The notes under the pieces: generated by a model
Told to the model about the DNA's origin: nothing
Database searches by the model: none
What the model saw: only the letters and a program-made list of their open reading frames with translations
In this document: positions 1 through 10,345 of the stretch, piece after piece
Numbering within the stretch: position 1 is the stretch's first letter
How the letters are laid out: every line of letters starts with the position of its first letter
Program-made: the position numbers and the translations under genes
Assembly (NCBI RefSeq): GCF_014066305.1
Contig: NW_023501041.1
Span: 806,001 to 870,000, forward strand
From: Letharia columbiana
Taxonomy: Eukaryota; Ascomycota; Lecanoromycetes; Lecanorales; Parmeliaceae
Reading direction: 5' to 3'
DNA: 64,000 bases

Positions 1-299
1 CACAAGACTACACCCGAGAAACACACGCTCTGCGTGAGCAGACCTTCATGTCTTCAACCAATGCTGCACTGGATGAGTATCTTGAACGAGGACGAGCGGT
101 CTTGGGTGATTTGGGAGACCAAAGAGAAATGTTGAAAGGAACACAAAAGAAGCTGTACAGTGTGGCCAACACACTAGGTATAAGTGGTGATACGATTAGG
201 ATGGTTGAGAGGAGATCGAGGCAAGACAGATGGATCTTTGGGGCTGGCGCGATTATATTCTTTGCATTCTGCTGGCTAGTCATACATTACCTTCGGTAA
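1..299 (+). CDS. bos1: Bos1/membrin-type Qb-SNARE, 3' end (5' partial)
   Basis: This is the C-terminal end of a SNARE of the ER-Golgi shuttle (Bos1/membrin family), which pairs with syntaxin-5-type partners in COPII vesicle fusion. The frame is open from base 3 to the stop at 297-299, about 98 residues, and it runs off the left edge, so the true start is outside the window. Visible parts are the end of the SNARE helix (LDEYLERG, then MLKGTQKKLYSVANTLG and GDTIRMVERR) followed by a single C-terminal membrane anchor ending WLVIHYLR, which places the protein as a tail-anchored membrane protein. The internal methionine at 48 is inside the SNARE motif and is not the start. Identification rests on the conserved MLKGTQ...VANTLG...MVERR pattern and the anchor. 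Confidence 0.88.
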   Translation, partial: QDYTRETHALREQTFMSSTNAALDEYLERGRAVLGDLGDQREMLKGTQKKLYSVANTLGISGDTIRMVERRSRQDRWIFGAGAIIFFAFCWLVIHYLR

Positions 300-833
300 A
301 AGGAAACGAAAAGGACAGCCACTGTGCACTATCGCTTTAAGGCAACTCCAACTTGAGCATGGTGTTGGGGCCAGACAATTTCGCTGTTAGGTATTAGTGC
401 AGTTTCTAACGGATCCATACGCACGTTGAACGGCTTAATAGACGGTTTCTAGTCTGGCCTTTTTAACATGGAGAAGTCCAAAGTAGATAGGGTGGCTGCT
501 CTCTGTTTCTCAATCCCTCTTGCAGCCTTGCTGTAGATTGCTCAATTGCGTCGCATCGGGAGAAGTCGTAGCGCGCGGTAGGCGCGAACCGATGTCATTT
601 CGCCAAGGCCAGCGCTGCAAGTCTCAAGCTTGGATTTGCACGAGACCTCCAAAGTCAAACAACTCATCGCTGCTTCAACAAAATCTCTGCACATCGTCCT
701 TCCAAGCAACAGCTCAATTACACACCATCAAAAGGCAGGCATCATATGCGTGGACGTCCTTATCGCGTGGTGCTAAGCGTGAACAGCAGACACTCCTTGC
801 TCTCAAGCTTTGAATACTATAACAACAACAGAC
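300..833. other. Intergenic region between bos1 and the OM14 gene
   Basis: No convincing gene was seen. It should hold the 3' UTR of the SNARE gene and the promoter of the downstream OM14 gene. A frame of about 97 codons at 520-813 lacks splice support and resembles nothing I know. Confidence 0.5.
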
Positions 834-1763
834 ATGTCGTACGCACAAGCTGCACAGAAGGGACCCAAGCAGTCACCTGAAGAAGTATGCAAAAGTCCGT
901 CTCGCTTGCATGGTCTCGTGACTAACAGTTTGCAGGCGTACGCAACATATTTTCTTTCAAGGAGCAGTACCCTTCCCCATGTTCTGGCTCTGCACATCGC
1001 GTCAACATATCCTCTTCACAGCTCGTGCAAATATCACTGCCAAAGCCCGCAAATCATCCATCCCTCCCCATATAAACACTGACACATTATACCCAGAATG
1101 CCAAATACTGACATGCCAAACGGTAGCCGTGCGCCAGCACCCCCTTCTTTAAACTCCTCGTCTTCCTCCTTCACCAATGTAGACTCACAGCATCTTGAAT
1201 CAGAAGCCTCCGAGACCGCCGACCAAGCAAAGGAGAAGACCTCTGAAGCCGCCGATAAAACCAAGCAAAAGTCCTCCGAAGCTGCCGAAACCACCAAAGA
1301 GAAATCCTCTGACTACGCCCAGACCGCCAAAGAGAAGGCCAGAGAGGCAGCCGACTATACCAAAGAGAAGTCTTCCGATTTCGCAGACTCCGCAAGCAAG
1401 AATTACAGTTCGGCGAAGAAGAGTGCGGAGAAGAATGCAAAGGAGGCCAAGAAGGAGATTAAGAGTGCTGGACAAGACCTGAATGAGAACAGGGACAATC
1501 CAGTTGTCATTGCCAACGGCGTGTTGATAGTCGCTGGAAGCGCGGCATTGGGATATGGAGCATACACCAAGCATGTGAAGGGAGAGCTAGATTGGCAAAT
1601 TGCGGCCATCACCGCTGGAGTCGTGGGCGTGTTGGCTGTGGGCGACTACTATTTGAGCCAGTGAGTATTGTCTTGCCTTCTGTTGGATATCTGAGCTGTT
1701 GCAATGATCGATTGCTGACACTGCAGCAGATACCTGTTCAAGAACAAGTACCCCAAGAAGTAG
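834..1763 (+). CDS. OM14: Mitochondrial outer membrane protein OM14
   Basis: OM14 is an outer-mitochondrial-membrane protein that in yeast acts as a receptor for cytosolic ribosomes/NAC. Proposed exons are 834-884, 936-937, 1127-1660 and 1730-1763, giving 206 residues with all phases consistent. The N-terminus MSYAQAAQKGPKQSPEE and the C-terminal NPVVIANGVL...DYYLSQYLFKNKYPKK match what I recall of fungal OM14 C-domain proteins. There are two hydrophobic segments, at about residues 147-169 and 178-200. The middle carries LEA-like repeats of the AKEKxSEAADxTKxK type. Exon 2 is only two bases (GC): the branch-like CTAAC lies before the AG at 935, and a GTACGC donor follows at 938, as used by other genes here. 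Without it, exon 1 (phase 0) cannot join exon 3 in frame. The alternative is a start at the ATG at 1098, which loses the conserved N-terminus. The last acceptor could also be 1726, changing Q to HR. Confidence 0.75.
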
Positions 1764-2225
1764 ACGTGCGTGGGGAACGCCGAGGGTGCCATAGGGAGGA
1801 GACGCCAGGATGGGCGGTTGCGTGTGCTTTTCGACAATCATACTCGACTCATTTCGATTTCCTTGGTCAGAGCGCTAGGTAGCTTGGGATTGCTTAGTCG
1901 CCATGCCGTCAGTGATATGACATATGGTGTAGTACTATCAAGTGCTGTCTGATCACAGCTTTGTGGACCTTGCCCGATCACTCAAGTCGTCCTGACTAAT
2001 ATTCTCTACAATCCCGAATGTATGCTCGCAAGCTCTATATGCGGAGAGGAGATCGCAGTGCCGATGCCCATAATTTACAAGGTGCCCATGAGTACCTCCT
2101 ATACCAGGAGATTAATGATCTAACACCAATCTGCCAAACTTTCATTTACTCGCCCCTACTTTTCTTTCCATGTAAATGCCGCTCAATGCTTTGTCATACA
2201 GTACAATACACCTTTTCCAAAGCCT
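1764..2225. other. Intergenic region between convergent OM14 and MIA40 genes
   Basis: The two genes converge here, so the stretch holds the 3' UTRs of both. No gene or repeat was seen. Confidence 0.5.
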
Positions 2226-3252
2226 TCACTTCTTAACACTAGCACCCGTAGCATCATGTGCCGCCTTCGGTACCATCTCATCGCTCTCACTCGTCGGCTC
2301 GCCATGCTCACTCTCCACTTGCCGCTTCGCAGCTTGTGCGCGCTCTGTATCACTAACACCTGCTCCCGAGGCCACAGGATCTGGAGATGACGACGGCGGT
2401 GATTGCGACGCAGGTACAGCTGACGTCGCGGCTGCTGGTATTGGTCCATCGCCCGACTCTGGAGACGGGGCACCTTCGTCGGGTGGGGGGGCGTCGTATT
2501 CTTCGAGTTCGGAGCCGTAGATTTCGGGGTGTCCGCGGAAACAATCTTGCATCGTCCTGTCACTCCAGAGTCAGCACTCATTCCCCATCTTCTTTTTCTC
2601 ATTCCCAAGTCGTCCTCCTCAAGATTCTCAGCGCGTCAAAGATAGGAGAACTCACTTGAAATTGTCAATACAATCCATCCCCTTCGGCTCTGCCTTCGAA
2701 AACACAAAACAGCTAAACGCCCCCCTGAACTGCTCCCCGCACGGCCCGTACGCCATACCCCCTAAGCATGGGCAATCCCAATGTATCTCGCCGGTCTCTT
2801 CATTGAAGGCACCCTCTTGCGAGGCTTGTTGCTCTGTTTCTTCAAGTGTTTCCGGTTCCGTGGACTTTGACGGAGGCGTGGGAAGGGGAGGTCTGTCTTG
2901 GCGATTCGGCTTTACCGATTCAAGGGTTGGGACAGAGGTTTCGTCGGAGGGGCTGCTCGGAGGAGGGACTGCGACTGGGGAATTGTTGTTAGTCTTCAGG
3001 AATTGAAAGGGGGTACTTAGGGAGCGAACATGGAGGTTCTTCGGCGAACAAGGTGCTTGTATTGTAATAATATACCACTCCAACTGCCAACCCCAACCTC
3101 GTTGCGTAGTTTTTCCAGCTCCGCGACTGTTGCGCTGGTGGCGCGGTGGAAAGGAAGCGGCGCGTTGGGGTGGAGCGGAGGGAAGGGATAGGAGCGCGGA
3201 AGAGGCAACGGGGTGCTTGTCTTATCATTGTGGAAGCTGGAAGGAAGGACAT
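2226..3252 (-). CDS. MIA40: Mitochondrial IMS import and assembly protein Mia40
   Basis: Mia40 is the oxidoreductase of the mitochondrial intermembrane space that forms disulfides in incoming small Cys proteins, and is itself reoxidised by Erv1. Exons on the minus strand are 3017-3252, 2656-2952 and 2226-2556 (introns of 64 and 99 bases), coding for 287 residues. The N-terminus is Arg-rich and reads like a matrix presequence, followed by a hydrophobic segment ([11 protein letters not shown]) that would anchor the protein in the inner membrane. The core shows the redox-active CPC in [14 protein letters not shown], then twin CX9C motifs ([11 protein letters not shown] and CIDNFKTMQDC). The second CX9C is completed across intron 2 (GTGAGT...GACAG). 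The acidic Pro/Ser-rich tail is typical of fungal forms. The start at 3252 was chosen because it opens the presequence; the Met eight codons later is possible. The position of intron 1 is less certain than that of intron 2. Confidence 0.9.
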
Positions 3253-3491
3253 CGAGGAAATCTGATGTTGCAGGTGCAGTCAGAGTAGCTGAAGGTGAGT
3301 AGCAACTTTTTGGTACGAGATGTTTTGTCAGCGGAAATTTCCGTCCGGTCTGCCATGACGATTGACGAGATGTTGCCAAGACTCTTCTCCTAGATCGAGG
3401 GGGATATAATTAGTTCTCTTTTGTTATGTTTAAGCCATGTAATCTTTGAAAAAAATTACGTTGAATAGAGCTCTCAGCAGGTAGGGCAAGC

Positions 3492-4431
3492 ATGGTCCAA
3501 GATCAGAACCCCAAACTATGGCATCCAGCACGCTTCACCCACGGCCACATCCATGGCTCGGGTGATGGACCATTTGGACCTGATGAAGTCAAGCAACACA
3601 CTGTTATAATACTCAATAACCCATTGGAGAACAGAAACCTTCTAGTCGATGTCTGTATCGAAGGTATGCATCATATTAAGGCAAGAGATTCGGGTTTCAT
3701 GGCTGATATAATAGGTCAGCTCGTTGCATTGTATGTGCCGATGGCGGAGCAAATAGACTTCATGATTTGCACCTTGCGGGAAAAGAAAAAACCATCTGTG
3801 TCTGTCATTCGAGTCTTTGTTGGTTATTTCTTTGTTGACCAAGTTCTAGTTCCCCAACGCCATATGCGGAGACTTGGACTCTTTACGTCTCGACGTCGAG
3901 GAACACTATCGAAGCCAAGACGTAAAGATCATCAAAGACCCAGATCAGTATTCAACAGACCTAACAAAATGCTTGAAGTATATAAGAGATCAAATAGTCG
4001 ATACAGAAGATAAATACGAATCTCCTCGGAGAGGAGTGGACGTAGCGATCTTCGGAAGCCTTGGTGGCAGGGCCGATCAGGCCTTCTCTCAACTACATCA
4101 CCTTTACACAAGCTCCCAAGATTTTCCATCGATGATTGGCGATTTGTACCTTATCACAGCGGAAAGCGTGATGTTTCTTTTGGAAAAGGGGAAGAACAGA
4201 ATCCATGCTCCAGTGGGACCGAGACATTTCACTGAGAACGTTGGTGTTATACCAATTGGAAGGCCATCAAAAGTTACGATGCACGGTTTCGAATGGGATG
4301 TAACAGACTGGCGCACCGAATTTGGTACCCAAATGAGTACGAGCAACCACATCAGAGCGGAAATTGTGGAGGTGGAGACCTCGGAAAGAGTCTTGTTTAC
4401 TCTTGAGACTGCCAGAAAACCTGGACGCTAA
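3492..4431 (+). CDS. THI80: Thiamine pyrophosphokinase
   Basis: This cytosolic enzyme transfers pyrophosphate from ATP to thiamine and makes thiamine diphosphate. Exons are 3492-3663, 3720-3799 and 3850-4431, giving 277 residues, the usual length for fungal THI80/TPK. Family motifs appear in order: HPARFTHGHIHGS and NNPLENRNLL in exon 1, CADGGANRLHDL in exon 2, then CGDLDSLR, KDPDQYSTDLTKCLKY and GSLGGRADQAFSQLHHLY in exon 3. The last three hold the acidic residues expected to bind Mg and ATP. The C-terminal part (IPIGRPSKVTMHGFEWDVTDW) is the vitamin B1-binding domain. Intron 1 (GTATGC...GTCAG) joins in phase 1 and restores the CADGGANR motif. Intron 2 (GTCTGT...TCTAG, 50 bases) joins in phase 0 directly before FPNAICGDLDS. 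The gene is divergent from MIA40 with only 239 bases between starts. Confidence 0.93.
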
Positions 4432-5699
4432 GCTCTGCATCTCCATGGTGGCAGGACTTCTAGGAGCAATGAAACTCATCAACTCCTCTTGCCTTAACGG
4501 CATCGATCGAAGATTGACTAGCATGCCGTGGATCTCGCTTATTTCGCGCTAGAGACACCCACCTCTGGGATCATCGATATCTAAGAGGACATCAATACTC
4601 TCTTACTTCGTTGACCCGGTATCTTAGGATCTTCACCCGGCGGTGGCTATGTGCTTGTGAAAGATGAGAATCGTATAGGGGTGGTTGATGACTGGACTCA
4701 ATCAACCGGACCACTAGCGTCACATGTAGCGTCTTCAAATCTATTATTTTTCTGAGCATTTGTTTACCGTGTTTCAAAGACAGCCGGGTTGTAAACCTCA
4801 AATAGGTATAGCGCTTCACCGTGTCGTGGTGAGGAGGTGGAGCGGGAGAAATTTCAAAGGTGGGGGACGGAGAGCATAGAAGGGGTGAAAAGGGGCTTGC
4901 TCAGAGTGTTGACGGTTGACTTCAAAGCGTCTCTGCGGCGCGAGCGCCTTCTAACATGCTTTAACAACTGTTTGGCTCGAGAGAAATCGCTCGACTAAGA
5001 CCATTGAGGCCCGAGGGTTACGAAAAGGCCTTTCATGCTGGGTTCAAAAATGGTTACTCCTGCCAGTACTGCTATCCAGCCTTGCTCCAACTCCGGAAAT
5101 AGCCCTTCCTGCAGTCCCCTCCGCCGTCCAGTCAAAGATTTACGCAGAACGCCGTCAACCAAGTGGACTTTTCGCATGCCTACTCTTGACAGTGGGACAA
5201 CACTTGGCTTGGCTTGGGATGTGTATTTGATCCGACCAACAACCCTTCCATAGCGTTTATCGAGAAATGGCGTCCAACCGGATTCAGTCTTTCGCCGATC
5301 AAATCACTCGCTTCAGGTTGAATACAACCTGGATATCTCAGATCCGGACGTAAGATGAACCAATCTAAGCGGGCTTCATGTCTTACGACGGCTCGATCCA
5401 TGTTTCATCGAACATGGTTGGTGAAGGTGGTCAGATTTACCAGACGTCAGTAAGTTGTTCCGTCTAGCGAACTGATGAAAAGCGGACGTGCCCTGGTGAA
5501 CTATGGACGAGAGGAGATGGCTTTTATTCAGAGAGATAATCCATGATACAGCAGACCCTTCTCTCTAACCCTGTCACCTACGGAGATTTTCCAGAGATCC
5601 GAAGGCTGATCTATCTTTGCATGCGTTCGAAAGGGCAGAAATACTAGAATCAATCGAGCCAACCAGCGTCCTGTTTCCCTTACGACCGTGCCTGGCCTG
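4432..5699. other. Intergenic region before the F-box patch
   Basis: Only short open frames without recognisable motifs were seen, and no repeats. It marks the change from conserved housekeeping genes to the F-box family patch. Confidence 0.4.
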
Positions 5700-6478
5700 T
5701 TAACAACAGCTATAAACATCGCATGTTCCCTCGGGAATCCGGATTACATGGGCACCACTACCGCTACCGATGTCGTAATCGCATATTGGGAAGCGGTACT
5801 GCTTTGTGCCGCCCCATAGTGGGCAATCTAAGACCTCGAACATGTCTCCCTCAGAGATGGCTATACATTGTTAGCTGTCGAAAGATGATGATGGAAGGGG
5901 GGGGAACCCGAGTGCGTACAACATGGAGCACAGAGATGGAGGGGCATCCTTCCCTCCCCATTTCTGAGGTGAGGATACATCCTGTGCATTTTCTGAAATT
6001 CCCACACATCACCCATCGTTATCCCTTTATCTATCCACAATGTACAAAGAGAGCGACTATTGAGTGGGTGCGCTACCACATCGCGCATCAACAGCCCACC
6101 AATCGCCGGTCGAGTGATGAACATTCTCTGCCAAGATGCACCGGGGTAGTCAAACATCTCGAGGATCTTTACGTCCGTCGACCGGCATCTATCATGTCCC
6201 TCCAAGTCGCCTTTCCTTCCACCCAAATGGTGGAGCAAGGGATTCCACTCTAAGCCGGTCAGGTCGACATCGCCTTCAGGGACCTTCGATAAGAGGAACA
6301 GCTTTCCTTGTAGCTTCGGAGACGTGTTAATGATCCATCGCCACGTCATGTTGACGCGTTGCTGGAAGAGTAGGTCTTCCTCGGCGGCGTAGGACAGGAT
6401 CATCTCGAGGAGCTCTGGGAGCATTAGTACGATCGTGCTTGGGGGCATGTCTGGCGCAGCTGAATTCGACATTTGCAT
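5700..6478 (-). CDS. F-box-like protein, family copy 1 (intact)
   Basis: This is a member of a fungal F-box family; such proteins are usually SCF ubiquitin-ligase adaptors, but no target can be inferred. Minus-strand exons are 5920-6478 and 5700-5860 (239 residues), joined in phase 1 across a 59-base intron (GTACGC...CTAACAATGTATAG) with a clear CTAAC branch site. The F-box-like N-terminus reads LPELLEMILSYAAEEDLLFQQRVN...W, followed by family blocks LEWNPLL, GASWQRMFITRPAI and KGITMGD. Exon 2 adds a C-terminal block (GDMFEVLDCPLWGG onwards) that is missed if the first frame is read to its own stop. The start ATG at 6478 was preferred to an upstream GTG. At least four related sequences lie within the next 5 kb on the same strand. 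Confidence 0.72.
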
Positions 6479-7073
6479 AGACGGGAGCACAATGGGCTCT
6501 ATCCTAGAGAGAGGTTGATCGAGATTTGAATTGCAGAATGCGAAGACGAAGAGTCGAGCAGGTTTTTGAAGACACTCGGCTGCACTCGGCTTGGGCGCTT
6601 CAGCCGACGCTCGATGACGCTAAATTTTCGGGAAGTGTTGAGGCGGGCACCGACGAGAGACTCCTTTCAATCTACTGAACCGGTGCATTTACATTCAGGA
6701 TTGACGCAGTTCAAGAGATCGGAAACTTCTAGAACTTTCATCGAGGTCTCTGTTTGTATCGAAGAACAGCAGGCTTGGACGAGTGTTTGGTGCCACTAGA
6801 CTATCAAATTCTATCTGTCTAGCAAGGTTCGATCGACCTCTCTCACCGCCTCGCCATGTCTCTTTCGCGACCGATGCAATGCTCTGGGGTGGTAACAAGC
6901 GACCAGCATCCCTCCACACTAGGCTCCACAGGTCTTGAACAGCGAGGCAAATCTCGTCTTGGAGGCCTGGCACTTCAATTAGAGTTGAGACTTGAGGACC
7001 TATGATCTCGCGAACGAGCCCCTCGTGCCAGGTCGTGATCTAGCCCAGAGTCCATCCCGTCTCGCTCTTTAAC

Positions 7074-7118
7074 GCACGTGCAAATACACGCCCGTCGTTA
7101 TAGGAAATTTGCACGTGC
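7074..7118. repeat. 12-bp inverted repeat with 21-base spacer
   Basis: The arm GCACGTGCAAAT (7074-7085) is repeated as its exact reverse complement ATTTGCACGTGC (7107-7118). Each arm contains a CACGTG E-box core. It may be chance, a bHLH site pair or the relic of a small palindromic element. Confidence 0.55.
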
Positions 7119-7389
7119 ACACGGCAGCTAGCTAGGTAAGTAGGTAACGAACGTGCTCTCTTCCAAGAGGCCGTGGGGTTGTTTACGCTTCCATGATCTT
7201 TATGCTAAGATTTGGTTAGTATGGGAGGTCCTTTGTAATATGTTTCCACGGGTAGTGGTATTCCCTCGCCCAAGTGAGACAGGAAAGGATTTCACTCCAG
7301 AACTGAGAGCTCAACGCTTATGTCCCAGACATCTGCGCGGAGGAACAGCTTCCGCTGAACACTGGGCGTACCCTTGACGACCCGGTGCT

Positions 7390-7480
7390 ATTTCTTGTTA
7401 ATGCGTTGTTGAAAGAGTAGATCCTAGGCTGGTACTATGCATGCAGCGAAATCACCTCCAACAGTTCTGGCAGGTTCAGG
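7390..7480 (-). pseudogene. F-box relic (family copy 5)
   Basis: Read on the minus strand, fragments of the family F-box appear in different frames: LPELLEVISLHA, then after a stop and a frame change DLLFQQRINK. This matches LPELLEMIL...DLLFQQRVN of copy 1. Only the F-box survives, with stops on both sides, so it is a decayed copy. Confidence 0.6.
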
Positions 7481-8185
7481 GCCTGGGTAGAAGAACGCGT
7501 GGCTCGATCCTGCGCTGGGAGATTTGAGAAGTTGGTAGGTAGAGATACGGCTGGCTCTGCGCCACAATGTGGCTCTGGACTGCCAGGTTTCGGGGCCGTT
7601 GGAGTCATGGGTGGTTATTTGGCGATGAACGGCTTACTCTGGTCTAATGTGGGAGAGAATGAGCGCAAGGCTGGTGCGGGTGAGCAGAGAGACCAAGCAA
7701 AGAGTTCGGAGAAGCTTGGTGAGACGGTGAGGAAAGACGGAAGATCAAAGTTTTTTGGTCACGAGATCTAGGCCCTGGGGCCATGATGCCCGATGACGTT
7801 GGCCCCGTGACTTTCGATGGTTTTCATAGGACGGACTGTCTGGAACAGAGTTTCTCATTGCACATTCACTTCGAGTTATCGCTTCCATTGTCCACATTGC
7901 CTGATGTTATGGTACCGAGGTTTGATGACCGGTGGTGGTGAAAAGGCTCAAGTGTTGAGAGTTCAGCCATCGGACCAAGCTCCACTTCAAACTTTGCAGC
8001 TTTCCAGCACCGAAGAGTCCTGCAAGAAGGCTGTTCCATCTGTCCGAGCCTTCCATCCTGTCTGCGGGGTGTTCGTTCCGGCGTGTGCCGCTGGTTGTTC
8101 GTCTTGCTGTATGACTGTCCCGATCAGAAAACTTGGAAGTCACAGTGAGCAAGTGTGTCTCCTTTTTACTCTATTACGCCTGTGA

Positions 8186-8694
8186 TTATTTACAAATCTT
8201 CAGGGGTCTATCCTCATCGTAATCAGCATGAAGAAGGTCTCTCTTCTCCTGGGCGTCTGCCAGCTGGCCGATCGTGATTCCAGACCCACAAGCAATTGGC
8301 TTGACGTATTTATCTTTCTCCCAACCACTAACCGCATACAATCCCACCTCAGTGACGGCGGGTTTGGTCATGAACATACGCTTCCATGATGCTGTCGGGT
8401 AGCTGGCTTTTTCACTGAAGGCATTCTTGGCGATTTGACGCCAATCCCGGGGGCCGTAGTATTTTTGCAAAAGGAGCTCATGAAGGGGTTCCAAACAGCG
8501 TGCTTCTGCTCATACTCACCTTTGCAAGGTTTGATTCTGAAGTATAGCTTCTCCTGGATTGGAGGCGATCTCTGGATAGTTGCTTGCCACGTCTTGCTGA
8601 CTCGTTGCCAAAGGAGTAGATCTTGTGGTCTGTTGTATTCTAAGATCATTCCGAGCAGCTCAGGAATACCGTAGGTCTCGGTGGATGGAAGCAT
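8186..8694 (-). pseudogene. F-box-like gene, family copy 2, frameshifted
   Basis: The N-terminal part, starting at the ATG at 8694, carries the family F-box (IPELLGMILEYNRPQDLLLWQRVSKTW) and the VWNPF block. The C-terminal part (SYPTASWKRMFMTKPAV, then GITIGQLADAQE) continues in another frame. No usable GT...AG pair lies between them, so a single-base indel between about 8410 and 8495 must separate the halves. It is either a recent pseudogene or a sequencing error. The downstream half ends at an in-frame stop, or may continue through a phase-1 donor (GTAAAT) like that of copy 1. Confidence 0.6.
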
Positions 8695-9344
8695 GTTTGA
8701 TGTTTTGCGGTTGTCCCGCCGTGCTAGGATGGTTTGTCAGCTAAGGTCTAGTCATGTAACGTGATGACCAACTGTGTCTTCACTGCCCCTAGCTCACACA
8801 GTCTCGGCTCTCATGATGTTCACCGTAGCTACACTGGCTTCGTGGTGTTGGAGACGGCGTCGCTCAGCAGCGTAGATGTGGTGAGCTTACGGAACACTCA
8901 AATATCACGGTTGACAACGGGAATTCAAAAGGAAGGATTGATGATGAGCGAAGAAAAATGAAAGTTTCGGACCCAGCCTTGGATTTGCGTTATACAATTC
9001 TACATTGATCACGTGCTGCGATCTTACTGGCCGCCTCGAGATTTCTATCATTTGGCCTCGATGGATTGGTACTCATCCTCCGAACCTTCGTCAAGGATTC
9101 TTCATCATCCGCCAAAGAGACATTGCGCAGACTTGCGTAATCAGATGAACTCCAGAAGCGTGCGTTCTTCAAGCCAGAACAAATCGTTCTACTATCATTT
9201 GTTAGTCTGGTGAAATCGAGATTGTGAAAATATTCGCCGACTTACGGACGGTATCTTGACGACCCGTACATGAATGGTACTGCTGTCCACCCCCAAACAT
9301 CTGACTGCTACTTCTTTCTCAAACTACTCCGAGCTTCGAATGTC
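8695..9344. other. Gap between F-box copies 2 and 4
   Basis: No supported gene. A short minus-strand frame at 8990-9172 has no recognisable motif. Confidence 0.4.
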
Positions 9345-9745
9345 CCCCATCATCACGTCGTTCAGCTTCACCACGGACCCATATAGCTGATATACCCAGC
9401 ATCGAATCTGGGTGAATCGACATACATCTCCCTGACGGCAGGTCGTGTCAAGAAAATTGCCTCTCAGAAGGACTCTGACTCGCTCTTCTGTGTAAGCTCC
9501 TGTTGTCGGGATACTCAAACCAGCCTTTTTGGGGGAAGGCGGGTTATCAACGGGTTCCATATGGTATCGAGCATTATAGCGGACTCGTAGGCATCGGCTT
9601 TATAGAAGTGTTTTCGCTAGAGATGCGGACATGTTCTCGTGAGTTTTCGCTCTCTTGTCTTGACACGTTGGCTGAGGAGTAGATCACGCTCTGGCAATTG
9701 CAGTAGGATCATCTCTAGTAGCTCAGGAAAAGGCGAAGACTTGGT
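9345..9745 (-). pseudogene. F-box-like gene relic (family copy 4)
   Basis: On the minus strand three family blocks appear in the right order but in different frames. The F-box block FPELLEMILLQLPERDLLLSQRVK is at about 9740-9650, TIWNPLI at about 9570-9550, and PAVREMYVDSPRF at about 9450-9370. Stops and frame changes lie between them, and the region between the F-box and the WNP block is shorter than in the intact copies. This is a decayed paralog of the genes at 5700-6478 and 10346-11267. Confidence 0.65.
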
Positions 9746-10345
9746 TTGCTAAAGCCATGGTTGGCCTTTGGTTGGAGGGGGGTCTGGCGAGGTGGAATCG
9801 ATTTGCTGTTATTGCTCAGGAGGGAGACAGGAGTATATAGAATTTTGTTTGTGTTATCAAAAGCGATGGGGTGTTAGGCCGGGCCAGATCAAAGTCTGTT
9901 GTGGTGTATACCGAAGATATCAAAGTTACGGAAAACGTATGTACAGTGGCACGCATGACGCCAACGCCAACGAAACGCAAGTGTTGATAGCATTCCACGG
10001 TGCCTTCCTAATCTGACTTACTAAGGACCGCTAAAATGGCTGGCAAAATATATGTCGTAGAGTTAGGTGCACCAAGACATCAATGAAATGCACATTGGTA
10101 AAGAAGTAGATGGGATTGCTAGAGGACGAGTTGCGAGAGGGTTGTAGTTGATACCTTGAAGTGAATATTAGCAAAGATATTCCAGCATAGGCGACAAAGG
10201 TATTCTGTAAGGGTAGGCGATGTGAGGCTACTTGAGGGGAAGCTATAATTCATCGTAGTGTCTCTCGATAAGCGACCTATTTATCATTCCGCACGAAGTG
10301 GCTTTGCTCGAAACGGTTTTGCTCGATTGCCTACATCCAGCATGT
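9746..10345. other. Gap between F-box copies 4 and 3
   Basis: Nothing supported was seen here; it probably holds the 3' flank of copy 3 and the decayed promoter of copy 4. Confidence 0.4.

Larger units (their letters stand above)
6479..8185. other. Degenerate inter-paralog region
   Basis: It separates F-box copies 1 and 2 and contains one F-box relic (7390-7480) and a small palindrome (7074-7118). The remaining open frames resemble nothing I know. A possible last exon of copy 2 (about 7987-8106, minus) would fit in phase but is not supported by homology. Confidence 0.4.

Noticed and set aside
3642..3842. Minus-strand frame opposite THI80 exons 1-2
   Set aside because: It overlaps introns and exons of a confidently assigned gene and has no motif.
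6695..6973. 92-codon minus-strand frame as a gene
   Set aside because: No motif, no splice support, and position within the decayed F-box patch; left unassigned.
9324..9560. A 78-codon minus-strand gene
   Set aside because: The frame is out of phase with the F-box family blocks visible in the same DNA; it is a chance frame over a relic.
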